A DNA stretch of 64,000 nucleotides from Lachnospiraceae bacterium (lineage in GTDB: Bacteria; Bacillota; Clostridia; Lachnospirales; Lachnospiraceae): assembly GCA_029053015.1 (NCBI GenBank), contig JAIDHX010000039.1, forward strand, positions 116,519 through 180,518, read 5' to 3'. Shown one piece after another: positions 34,172 through 42,356 of the stretch. The translations under genes and the position numbers were made by a program. The notes under the pieces were generated by a model that ran no database searches, was not told where the DNA came from, and saw nothing but the letters and a program-made list of their open reading frames with translations. Position 1 is the stretch's first letter; every line of letters starts with the position of its first letter.

Positions 34172-34177
34172 TATACT
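34172..34177 (+). promoter_or_regulatory. Possible -10 box of the lipoprotein operon
   Basis: TATACT lies 71 bases before the first lipoprotein start. TTGTTT at 34151-34156 is a candidate -35 box but the spacer is only 15 bases. Confidence 0.35.
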
Positions 34178-34247
34178 TGCATACCGCGGTTTTTATTTTG
34201 CAGTTCGGTTATGCGGGAAAGTAATACAAATGGGAGGAAAAGGACAC

Positions 34248-35204
34248 ATGAAAAAAAGAGTTTTAAGTTTGGTACTGGCGTGCATGCTGGCATTTTCGGC
34301 GGCCGCCTGCGGCAAGGATGGCAGCAAACAGGGCGGACAAACCGGACAGGATGCGACAGGCGGACAGGACGCAGCACAGGGCACGGAGAGCAGTACGGAT
34401 GAGCCGGAGGAGAGCAGCACGCAGCCTGTATGGGTGGAACCGGAAAAGGAAGAGCCTGCCATAGACTGGTCAGCCGTTGAGACAGCGCCGGATGAGGATT
34501 TTTATTTTGATGAAGTCACCATTGACGGAATCGAAGGGATAGAAATCAGGTTTTATCGTGGAGAAAACAACGTGGTCAAAGTTCCTGAAACCTATGATGG
34601 GAAGCCCGTCATTTCAATTCGGAGGGAAGCTTTTCAAAAGGATGTAACGGATGTATATATCGAGACGGAGTCATTTCTCCATGTGCAAGGCTATGCTTTC
34701 AAGGGCTGCGACGACTTAAAAAGTGTTGTGATAATAGCCGGCGAAGAATCGTACATGGGCGATCTTGTATTTTATGAATGTGAAAGTTTGACAAGTGTTG
34801 TGTTGTCCGAAGAGTTTGTTCATTTCGGTTATCATACGTTTTCGTATACGCCATGGTTGGAAAATAAAAGGCAGGAAAACCCACTTGTGATTCTAAATTA
34901 TGTGGTGGTAGACGGGAAAATGTGTACCGGTGACGTGGTTATACCGGATGGGGTAATCGGAATAGGAGAGAGTGCTTTTGAGACTAACAAAGACATTACA
35001 AGTGTTACGCTTCCCGACAGTGTACGATGGATTGACGAACAGGCATTCATCTATTGTACCGGTCTGACCAGCATAAACCTTCCCGATGATATTGAGGATT
35101 ATGGTCTGAATGCCTACACAGACTGCAAGGATATTGTCATTACTTATCAGGGAAAGGAATATACCTATGAGGATCTGAGTGAGTTGCATAATATATTTTA
35201 TTAA
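34248..35204 (+). CDS. BspA-like leucine-rich-repeat lipoprotein 1
   Basis: 318 residues. A lipoprotein signal peptide (MKKRVLSLVLACMLAFSAAA then Cys) is followed by a Gly/Gln/Thr-rich linker (KQGGQTGQDATGGQDAAQGT) and an acidic stretch, then by LRR_5/BspA-like repeats: KGCDDLKSVVI, YECESLTSVVLSEEFV, FETNKDITSVTLPDSVRWID, YCTGLTSINLPDDIED. Such proteins sit on the outer face of the membrane and often bind host or matrix partners. I use the ATG at 34248, six codons after the first possible start. The next gene is a paralogue 36 bases downstream with an almost identical 5' end. Confidence 0.88.
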   Translation: MKKRVLSLVLACMLAFSAAACGKDGSKQGGQTGQDATGGQDAAQGTESSTDEPEESSTQPVWVEPEKEEPAIDWSAVETAPDEDFYFDEVTIDGIEGIEIRFYRGENNVVKVPETYDGKPVISIRREAFQKDVTDVYIETESFLHVQGYAFKGCDDLKSVVIIAGEESYMGDLVFYECESLTSVVLSEEFVHFGYHTFSYTPWLENKRQENPLVILNYVVVDGKMCTGDVVIPDGVIGIGESAFETNKDITSVTLPDSVRWIDEQAFIYCTGLTSINLPDDIEDYGLNAYTDCKDIVITYQGKEYTYEDLSELHNIFY

Positions 35205-35240
35205 AATGAAAACAGTTTTTTACAAGGAGGAAATAGAAAA

Positions 35241-36227
35241 ATGAAGAAAAGAGTTTTAAGTGTGGTACTGGCGTGCATGCTGGCATTTTCGGCGGCCGCC
35301 TGCGGCAAGGATGGCAGCAAACAGGGCGGACAGACCGGGCAGGATGCGGCAGGCGGACAGGACGCAGCGCAGGGCACGGAGAGCGGTACGGATGAGCCGG
35401 AAGATAGCAGCGCGCAGGCAGTGTGGGTTGAGATGGAGAAGGAAGAGCCTGCTTTAGACTGGTCAGCCGTTGAAGAGGCTCCGGAGGAGGACTTCCGTTT
35501 CAGCGGAATTAAACTCAGTGGATGTGTAGGGGTGGAGATTAATGAATATCTGGGAGAAGGCGGCGTGGTAAAAATCCCGACAAGTCTCGGCGGACAACCT
35601 GTTATTTCAATAGACGACTACGTTTTCAGCGAATCGGGGGTGACGGATGTCTACTTTGAAGCGGAAGGGTTTGTTTATATTAAGTCATATGCGTTTGCCG
35701 GCTGCACCACGCTAAACAGCGTCGTCATAAAGGGAAATGAAGATACGGAGCTCAGAACACATGCATTTGCAGACTGTACCAATCTGACAAGCGTTGTGTT
35801 ATCCGGAGAAATCACCGAGTTTCGGGAAGCTGTATTCTGGGGTACGCCCTGGCTGGAAAACAAAAAGCAGGAAGCGCCACTGGTAATTGTAAACAATATG
35901 TTGCTGGACGCGACGTTATATGAAGGCGACTTGGTAATACCGGATGGTGTGATCAGGGTTGTAGGATATGCCGCATGGGAAAATGAAAACATTACAAGCC
36001 TTACGGTTCCCGACAGTGTTCAGCGCATTGAGGCGGGATCATTCGGAAAGTGTGTAAATTTGACTCGTGTATCCCTGCCGGATGGGATACGCACCATAGG
36101 CGGACCGTATGGTTTCGCAGGCGATCCGGACATAGTCATTACCCACCGTGGAATAGAGTATACCTATGAACAACTGGAAGAACTGGATTCCATGATATGG
36201 TCAGAGTATCTTAACAGTCTTCATTAA
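35241..36227 (+). CDS. BspA-like leucine-rich-repeat lipoprotein 2
   Basis: 328 residues and a tandem paralogue of the preceding gene. The signal peptide, lipobox cysteine and Gly/Gln linker are nearly identical at the DNA level for about 200 bases. After that the repeat domain diverges but keeps landmarks (DCTNLTSVVLSGEI, the PWLENKKQEAPLVIVNNMLL spacer, VPDSVQRIEAGSFGKCVNLT, SLPDGIRTIG). AGGAGG precedes the ATG. The 3' end overlaps the convergent 89-residue gene by 17 bases. The conserved export module with variable repeats suggests recent duplication or gene conversion. Confidence 0.88.
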   Translation: MKKRVLSVVLACMLAFSAAACGKDGSKQGGQTGQDAAGGQDAAQGTESGTDEPEDSSAQAVWVEMEKEEPALDWSAVEEAPEEDFRFSGIKLSGCVGVEINEYLGEGGVVKIPTSLGGQPVISIDDYVFSESGVTDVYFEAEGFVYIKSYAFAGCTTLNSVVIKGNEDTELRTHAFADCTNLTSVVLSGEITEFREAVFWGTPWLENKKQEAPLVIVNNMLLDATLYEGDLVIPDGVIRVVGYAAWENENITSLTVPDSVQRIEAGSFGKCVNLTRVSLPDGIRTIGGPYGFAGDPDIVITHRGIEYTYEQLEELDSMIWSEYLNSLH

Positions 36228-36480
36228 TGACGTGAACTTCCAGATAATCAAAATCGACAGCTTCGATAAAATTATCTTGTGTAAAGCGTGCCTTGCTGTG
36301 CCGCTGAAATTCCTTTACCGTGGAGTCAAGCCAGATGGGCCTGCCCAAATCGAACCGGCAGCAGACCTCGTCCAGCGCATGAAAAATTTTGTGCGTGCGA
36401 GTGTCGTCGCTGCCGTCTTCGATGACGGTATCTTTCAGCATACGGTTGTCTTTAAAAATCTTAGCCCATAAACGAAACAT
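36211..36480 (-). CDS. Conserved small hypothetical protein (89 aa)
   Basis: An 89-residue soluble protein with no membrane segment: MFRLWAKIFKDNRMLKDTVI, TRTHKIFHALDEVCCRFDLG, RPIWLDSTVKEFQRHSKARF, FDYLEVHVINED. I recognise this as a widespread hypothetical protein of Clostridia without known function. AGGAGG-like GGAGG lies in front of the start on the minus strand (36484-36490). It overlaps the end of the second lipoprotein gene and is divergent from the alarmone synthetase gene. Confidence 0.8.
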   Translation of the reverse strand: MFRLWAKIFKDNRMLKDTVIEDGSDDTRTHKIFHALDEVCCRFDLGRPIWLDSTVKEFQRHSKARFTQDNFIEAVDFDYLEVHVINEDC

Positions 36481-36721
36481 AGGAAACCTCCATGCATATG
36501 ATCTTCTATCTGTTTACCCGTTAAAAAGCAATGTCCTTTTGCATAATGACATCATAACAGAAAACCGCTTCTCTGTCACGTCCTGCATAAACATATAATA
36601 ATTCACATAAAATCTTAAAAAAAACTTAAATTATTGTATAAAATATACAAACTCCAAAAAGTGTGATATACTGTATGTGTAGAATTTCGTAATGGTATAG
36701 AAGTAAGGAGAAAGTTTTATT

Positions 36722-37378
36722 ATGGAATGGAGCGAATGTAAATACGAGGACAACGGTATTGACAGTTGGAATGAAGTGAACCTGATTTACAGCGCGGCAC
36801 TGAAGCAGGTACAGACGAAAATGGAAGTTCTGAACGATGAATTTCAACATGTACACAGGTACAATCCCATAGAGCATATCAAATCACGGATTAAGACGCC
36901 GGAGAGCATAGTCAAAAAGCTGAGACGCAAAGGTTATGAATCCACGATAGATAACATGATACAGTATGTCGATGATATAGCGGGAATACGGATTATCTGT
37001 TCCTTTACCTCGGATATCTACCGCATTGCGGATATGATTAGAGAGCAGAAAGATATTAAGTTTTTATCCACCAAAGATTACATTACATACCCGAAGGCAA
37101 GCGGCTATAAAAGCTACCACATGCTGGTGGCAGTGCCGGTCTATCTTTCCAATAAGATGGTGGAGACCAAGGTGGAGATACAGATAAGAACAGTTGCCAT
37201 GGATTTCTGGGCGAGCTTAGAGCACAAGATGCACTACAAATTCGAGGGAGACGCGCCGGAGTACATCAAAAACGAGCTGATAGCGTGTGCCAAGATGGTA
37301 TCGGATTTGGATGCCAGAATGCTTTCCCTGAACGAAAAAATCTCCGGATTGAGTAATGAACAGGAAACTGGCGCATAA
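36722..37378 (+). CDS. Small alarmone synthetase (RelQ/YjbM type)
   Basis: 218 residues, synthetase domain only: IKTPESIVKKLRRKGYEST near 57-75, DIAGIRIICSFTSDIYRIAD near 86-105, the substrate loop YPKASGYKSYHMLVAVPVYL near 120-140, and EIQIRTVAMDFWASLEHKMH near 151-170. There is no HD hydrolase domain and no TGS domain. The enzyme transfers pyrophosphate from ATP to GDP or GTP, making (p)ppGpp as a cytoplasmic stress signal. A C-terminal helix of about 35 residues supports tetramer formation in RelQ proteins. The ATG follows AAGGAG. It appears monocistronic. Confidence 0.93.
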   Translation: MEWSECKYEDNGIDSWNEVNLIYSAALKQVQTKMEVLNDEFQHVHRYNPIEHIKSRIKTPESIVKKLRRKGYESTIDNMIQYVDDIAGIRIICSFTSDIYRIADMIREQKDIKFLSTKDYITYPKASGYKSYHMLVAVPVYLSNKMVETKVEIQIRTVAMDFWASLEHKMHYKFEGDAPEYIKNELIACAKMVSDLDARMLSLNEKISGLSNEQETGA

Positions 37379-37388
37379 AATGAGGAGT

Positions 37389-37414
37389 GCCCCGATACAT
37401 TGCTGTACCGGGGC
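37389..37414 (+). terminator. Hairpin after the alarmone synthetase gene
   Basis: GCCCCG (37389-37394) pairs with CGGGGC (37409-37414) around a 14-base loop. The following TATTATG is a weak T tract, so termination may be partial. The rest of 37415-37726 is AT-rich and holds no feature I can support. Confidence 0.45.
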
Positions 37415-37726
37415 TATTATGAAAAAATTTATCTATGTGTGCAATGGAATTCTTACATCGACTACATATGTTAGTATACCAATGAATTATGAACAAACTA
37501 TGAATAAGGTGTAAAGAAATAGTAAAAATCGCAAAAAGAAAACAGCACTGACCGAGAGAAAATATGCAATATGCACAAAAATAAATCGTTCTCGTTTTAT
37601 GTTGTTTTTTGTAAAGATAAATGATAAAATATAAACTGTAAAGCACAATAAAAACTAATTGAGTCAGTACATTCAATATTTCCCAGAGGAAACGGAAGTG
37701 ATAATGACATGGTTGGAGGAAAATGG

Positions 37727-38623
37727 ATGGATACATTTATGGATAAGCTGGTGCAGAGACTGAATGCCCAGGAAGTGATCAAAGCAAATACGGCGGCAGA
37801 GACAGCAGAGCTTTCCCACTTAAAGGAACAGAACGCTCTCTATGAAGAGATTCTGCGTCAGGTCAAAGAGGAGGGAGAACAGAGCGCGCAGCATGTGCAG
37901 AGGCTGGAGCAGGGAGCGGCGAGAGCAGAGCAGACCGCAGTGCGTCTGGAGGAAGAGCTGGACAGAATGGAGCAGGACACCGATAAGCTTGGCAGAAGCG
38001 TGCTCCGGACAGAACAGAATACAGAAAATCTTGAACTGAGTGTGGCGAAAGTAGAACGCGGCGCGGAGCAGATAGAACAGGGTGCAGAGAAGATTTTGCA
38101 AAGTTTTTCCATGGCGGAGCAGAGCGCGGAGAAAATAGAGCGCGGCACGGCACAGATGGAAGAGCATGTGGGGCGTCTGGAGGTGGCGGCCGCAAGGACG
38201 GAGCGTGGAGCCGGTGATCTGGAAGCTGCCGTTGTTAGGGCGGAACACAGCGCTGATAAGCTGGAGCAGAACACAGAAAAGACAGAAGCCCTGATAGAGA
38301 GCGGAATGGCGAAGTTTGCAGAGATGCAGGCAGCGGGGCAGAATACGGAAGAGCTGAACGCATTGTTGTCCGCACTCAAGGAAGCGCAGGCAGAGCGTTT
38401 CGACCAGCTTACAGAACATGTGCACAGGGAGGACGTCAGGGTTTACCGCAATGTGCAGGCTGTGGTACTGGATGAAATTGCAAAGCAGAATGAGGCGGCC
38501 GGCAAGAATACCTCGGCCCTGTCCGGCAAACTGGGTGCGGTGCTTGGAATTTCCGTTATTGCGCTGCTGGTATCGGCTGCGGGTCTTGCGTTCCAGATAC
38601 TGGTGTATCTCCATATTATTTAA
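37727..38623 (+). CDS. Membrane-anchored 19-heptad coiled-coil protein
   Basis: 298 residues from the ATG 7 bases after GGAGG (an in-frame ATG six codons earlier lacks a site). Residues 59-191 are nineteen consecutive 7-residue units without a break, of the form [RKQ]-hydrophobic-E-[QRE]-x-[AVT]-x (RLEQGAA, RAEQTAV, KVERGAE, KIERGTA and so on). A mixed helical part follows, then a single hydrophobic helix at about 274-296 (LGISVIALLVSAAGLAFQIL) near the C-terminus. It is probably a long rod anchored by its tail in the membrane, cytoplasmic side unknown. No enzyme motif is present. The next gene begins 44 bases after its stop. Confidence 0.75.
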   Translation: MDTFMDKLVQRLNAQEVIKANTAAETAELSHLKEQNALYEEILRQVKEEGEQSAQHVQRLEQGAARAEQTAVRLEEELDRMEQDTDKLGRSVLRTEQNTENLELSVAKVERGAEQIEQGAEKILQSFSMAEQSAEKIERGTAQMEEHVGRLEVAAARTERGAGDLEAAVVRAEHSADKLEQNTEKTEALIESGMAKFAEMQAAGQNTEELNALLSALKEAQAERFDQLTEHVHREDVRVYRNVQAVVLDEIAKQNEAAGKNTSALSGKLGAVLGISVIALLVSAAGLAFQILVYLHII

Positions 38624-38667
38624 CACGATGTTTAAGCCAGGCATGTACCCGGCGATGGAGGAGAATT

Positions 38668-39231
38668 TTGGGAAAGCAGCTTTGGAAGCCGGGCAATATG
38701 CTATATCCGCTTCCGGTGGTTATGGTGAGCGTTGCAGGCTTACACGGAGAAAAAAATATTATTACGATTGCGTGGGCGGGGACTGTGTGCAGCGACCCGC
38801 CCATGGTGTCCATATCGGTGCGTCCTGAGCGGTATTCCTACGGGCTGCTTCGGGAGACGGGCGAATTTGTCATTAACCTGACGACAAAGGAGCTTGTCTT
38901 TGCCACCGACTATTGCGGCGTGAAGAGCGGCAGGGATGTGGATAAATTTGCCGAGATGCATTTGACGCCGCTGCCCGGTGAGGTGGTAAAAGCGCCGCTG
39001 ATTGCGGAAAGCCCGGTCAACCTCGAATGTCGGGTCGTCAGGGTGGAACCTCTTGGCACGCACGACATGTTTCTGGCAGAGGTGGCAGCAGTGCACGCAG
39101 ATGAAAAGTATATGGACGCAAACAATAAATTTCATTTGGAAAAAGCAGAGCCCATCGTCTATTCGCACGGTGCCTATCTGGCGACGGGAGAGCTTTTGGG
39201 AACCTTTGGCTATAGCATCAGAAAAAAATAG
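38668..39231 (+). CDS. Flavin reductase-like (FMN-binding) protein
   Basis: 187 residues of the flavin reductase / FMN-binding split-barrel family: PLPVVMVSVAGLHGEKNIIT near 14-33, AWAGTVCSDPPMVSISVRPE near 35-54, and FVINLTTKELVFATDYCGVK near 67-86. These proteins bind FMN and reduce free flavin or an electron-transfer partner. The best start is TTG at 38668, 4 bases after GGAGGAG; the ATG that overlaps that site is in another frame. It converges with the DNA polymerase gene 31 bases downstream. Confidence 0.85.
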   Translation: MGKQLWKPGNMLYPLPVVMVSVAGLHGEKNIITIAWAGTVCSDPPMVSISVRPERYSYGLLRETGEFVINLTTKELVFATDYCGVKSGRDVDKFAEMHLTPLPGEVVKAPLIAESPVNLECRVVRVEPLGTHDMFLAEVAAVHADEKYMDANNKFHLEKAEPIVYSHGAYLATGELLGTFGYSIRKK

Positions 39232-39262
39232 GGAGCAATCCCTATTTTCTTTTTGGAAAAAT

Positions 39263-40477
39263 TTACGAGTCCTTATCGGGAGAGCGGAGAAAGCTGCCCC
39301 TGACGACGGCCTCCCTGCCATATTTATTCCGTATGGAGTCGAGCGCAGCGTCCAGCTTCTTCTGCTTTTCATTTTCCGGCACTGCGGATGCAAGGTCAAA
39401 AAGTGAGAGCTGCACCGGCTCGTCCGCTGAGACAAGCTTTGAGGTGCGAATCCCCAAAAGCCGGATGGGGGTGTTATCCCAGAGGGCGTCAAAAAGCGAG
39501 AGGGCAGTCTGATAGATTGCGTCCGTGGAAGCGGACGGTGTATCCAGAACCGTCTGATGGGACACGGACTTAAAAGAATTGTATTTGATTTCCACACAGA
39601 CAAGACCGGCGGCTTCGTGGGAAGAACGCAGGCTGGCGCTTACGGATTCTGCAAGAGCGAGGAGAATCCGCGCGGCTTCGAGGCGGTCTGTCACATCACG
39701 GCTTAAGGTTGTGGAATTGCCCACGCCCTTTCTCTTTGCCGGCTGGTGTATGACGACGGAATCGTCTATGCCGTTTGCATAATTCCATAAAAGCATGCCG
39801 TGGCTCTTTAAATGCGATGACAGAATGTCGGGATTTGTCTCCGCCAAATCGCCTATGGTAATAATTCCCAGCTTTTTTAAGGTATCGACACTGGAATGTC
39901 CGCACATAAATAAAGAGGAGACGGGAAGCGGCCATAGCTTTTTCCTGATTTCGTGAGAATACAGGGTATGTACCAGATTGGGCTTTTTAAAATCCGAAGC
40001 CATTTTGGCAAGAACCTTTTTATCGGAAATGCCAATGTTGACCGTAAATCCGAAGCGCGAAAAAATTTCGTCCTTGATGGTGGCGGCGGCGCTTTCGGGG
40101 GAAGGGTAGAGATGTGCCACGGAGGTAAAGTCCATGTAACACTCGTCTATGCTTGCCTGCTCGATTTCGGGGCAGATACCGGACAAATACTGCATCAGGG
40201 CGCGGCTTTTTTTCTCGTACATTTCATGGCTGGGCGGAACAATCGTAAGATGAGGGCATTTGCGCACGGCGTTTACCACGGGCTCGCCGGTGACAATGCC
40301 GTAAGCCTTTGCCGGGATGGATTTGGCAAGCACAACGCCATGCCTGCGGCTGATATCTCCGCCAATGATGGAGGGAATCAGGCGCAGGTCAACAGAATCT
40401 CCGGCGGCAAGCCGCTCGAGAGCAGTCCAGCTTAAATATGCAGAATTGACATCAATATGAAAAATAATCTGCTCCAT
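39263..40477 (-). CDS. dinB: Y-family DNA polymerase IV
   Basis: 404 residues. The first catalytic Asp lies in FHIDVNSAYLSWTALERL, the second pair in QASIDECYMDFTSV near 104, followed by the helix-hairpin region (LFMCGHSSVDTLKKLGIITI) and the little-finger domain. These enzymes copy past damaged bases at low fidelity. The ATG at 40477 has AAGGA upstream at 11 bases; the upstream in-frame ATG overlaps that site. In place of a canonical beta-clamp motif near the end I see QLSLFDLAS, a good QLxLF match for clamp binding. Confidence 0.92.
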   Translation of the reverse strand: MEQIIFHIDVNSAYLSWTALERLAAGDSVDLRLIPSIIGGDISRRHGVVLAKSIPAKAYGIVTGEPVVNAVRKCPHLTIVPPSHEMYEKKSRALMQYLSGICPEIEQASIDECYMDFTSVAHLYPSPESAAATIKDEIFSRFGFTVNIGISDKKVLAKMASDFKKPNLVHTLYSHEIRKKLWPLPVSSLFMCGHSSVDTLKKLGIITIGDLAETNPDILSSHLKSHGMLLWNYANGIDDSVVIHQPAKRKGVGNSTTLSRDVTDRLEAARILLALAESVSASLRSSHEAAGLVCVEIKYNSFKSVSHQTVLDTPSASTDAIYQTALSLFDALWDNTPIRLLGIRTSKLVSADEPVQLSLFDLASAVPENEKQKKLDAALDSIRNKYGREAVVRGSFLRSPDKDS

Positions 40478-40605
40478 GACAAACACCATCCTTAGTAATA
40501 TTATATCCGCATCAACAATTTCTTTACAACTGAAAAAAATGCTGTTAGAATAAATTTGTCGATTGTTACAAAATTGTGAACTAAAAGAAAGAATCATAGA
40601 AAATT

Positions 40606-42198
40606 ATGTTGAGAATAATTACCATACATCATAAAAGACTGAGATATACATATATGAAATTAGCCGCGGGCATACTTTTTGTAGCGGCACTCTTTTTGCC
40701 CTCCTACTCCAAATGGGAAGAACCGGAGGACAATATGTTCACCATCTATTTAAACGGTGAAAATGTAGGAGTAGTCGGGGAAGAGTCACAGGCCGAGGAG
40801 CTTTTGCAGGAAGCAAGGCGCGAACTGGTTTCAGGTTCGGACGAGATGGTGTTTATGGACGTGGACATGAATCTGGAGGGCACAGCCGTGCTCTGGGGCA
40901 AGGTGGACGATACACAGGAGATAAAAAACCGTATGCGTGAGGTGCTGGCATCCAATATTAAGGAAACCATGCAGCGCTCTTACGTCATAAAAGTAAACAA
41001 TTATATGGTTAATCTGGCGAGCCGTGAGCAGGTAGTGGAGCTTTTGCAGACCGCGGTTGACCAGTATGATACAGAAGACAGGTATCAGGTGGAACTGATG
41101 CATGAAGACAGCAGGGAATTTGACGTTCTGACAGCCGTGATAACCGACATATCCAAGGAAGAAGCGAAAGAGCAGCCTGCGGACAGCATCCCCGAGATAA
41201 AGGGCGGTGTGGAAGCCGCCTTTGGCGAGGTGCTTACGGATGTGGAGCCTGACAGGGAAAAGGATTTCGGCGACTATGAGCTGGGGCTTACCGATATGAG
41301 CTTTGCGGAAGAAGTGGAAATTGTAGAAGCCTATCTGGATGTGACACAGCTTACTCCGCTTGAACAGGCGATTGAGGAGGTTATCAAAGAGCAGGAGGTC
41401 AATGCCGTATACGAGGTTGTATCCGGCGACACCCTCTCGGAGATTGCCATAAAGGTCAATATCCCCATGGACCAGATTGTGGCTATGAATGACGCCCTGG
41501 AAACCGTGAACACGACCATTCGTGTGGGGCAGGAGCTTATCATTACCATACCGGAGCCTGAACTTTCTGTGGACAGGCAGGTGACGATGTATTACGACGA
41601 AATTTATGATGCGCCTATTCAGTATGTAGACAGGGACGATTGGTATACGACGCAGACAAGAACCATTCAGGAGCCTTCCGCGGGCTTTCGGAGAGTGGTG
41701 GCGGTTGTTTCTTATCACAATGGTCAGGAGACAGGCAGGGAAATATTAAAGGAAGTAGTAGAGAGTGAGGCAGTGGCTAAGATTGTAGAGCGGGGAACCA
41801 TAGTTCCGCCGAGCTATATCAGACCGGTTTCCGGCGGAAAGAAGACCTCCGGTTTCGGCAGGCGTAATGCTCCCAAAAAGGGAGCAAGCTCCAACCACAA
41901 AGGCGTTGACTGGGCAGTTCCTACCGGAACGGCGGTGGTTGCTTCCTGCGGCGGTACAGTAGTAAAGGCGGGCTGGAGTTCCGGTTACGGCTACTGTGTC
42001 TACATCAATCATCCGGACGGCAGACAGACCCGCTATGCGCACTTGAGCAAGGTGCTTGTATCGGTGGGACAGACTGTATCTCAGGGGCAGAAGATTGCGC
42101 TTTCCGGCAACACCGGCGTAAGTACGGGACCCCACCTGCATTTTGAGATGTTAATCAACGGCGTACAGGTTAATCCGGAGAATTATGTGAAGCCGTAG
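40606..42198 (+). CDS. Secreted LysM-G5-M23 peptidoglycan peptidase
   Basis: 530 residues: an N-terminal membrane anchor (about 17-34, LAAGILFVAALFLPSY), a long mixed region, a LysM module near 266-312 (YEVVSGDTLSEIAIKVNIPM), a G5-like domain near 320-400, and an M23 domain near 415-525 with the zinc ligands in SSNHKGVDWAVPTG and GPHLHFEMLING. M23 enzymes cut peptide cross-links in the wall; LysM and G5 bind glycan. All catalytic residues appear present. It is divergent from dinB, and its ribosome site is weak. murA follows, which suggests a cell-envelope cluster. Confidence 0.9.
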   Translation: MLRIITIHHKRLRYTYMKLAAGILFVAALFLPSYSKWEEPEDNMFTIYLNGENVGVVGEESQAEELLQEARRELVSGSDEMVFMDVDMNLEGTAVLWGKVDDTQEIKNRMREVLASNIKETMQRSYVIKVNNYMVNLASREQVVELLQTAVDQYDTEDRYQVELMHEDSREFDVLTAVITDISKEEAKEQPADSIPEIKGGVEAAFGEVLTDVEPDREKDFGDYELGLTDMSFAEEVEIVEAYLDVTQLTPLEQAIEEVIKEQEVNAVYEVVSGDTLSEIAIKVNIPMDQIVAMNDALETVNTTIRVGQELIITIPEPELSVDRQVTMYYDEIYDAPIQYVDRDDWYTTQTRTIQEPSAGFRRVVAVVSYHNGQETGREILKEVVESEAVAKIVERGTIVPPSYIRPVSGGKKTSGFGRRNAPKKGASSNHKGVDWAVPTGTAVVASCGGTVVKAGWSSGYGYCVYINHPDGRQTRYAHLSKVLVSVGQTVSQGQKIALSGNTGVSTGPHLHFEMLINGVQVNPENYVKP

Positions 42199-42224
42199 CA
42201 GGAAATACCGAACGGGTATTCGTA

Positions 42225-42253
42225 TTTACAAATTCGTCAGATAGTTATATAAT
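42225..42253 (+). promoter_or_regulatory. Predicted murA promoter
   Basis: TTTACA (42225-42230) and TATAAT (42248-42253) are 17 bases apart, about 100 bases before murA. Confidence 0.65.
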
Positions 42254-42356
42254 GGTAAAAATAAGTAATTGCATATTAATGTCTTTCAGGGGTAAATTGG
42301 CGGGGAAATAGATGCAGCATCGCAGGCGGGTCTGCGGTATGCGGAAAGAGGAAAGA

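Noticed and set aside
37820..38644. Long minus-strand open frame opposite the coiled-coil gene
   Set aside because: The heptad repeat in the + strand gene makes the antisense frame open by codon periodicity. The translation is low-complexity Cys/Leu/His-rich and has no ribosome site or family signal.
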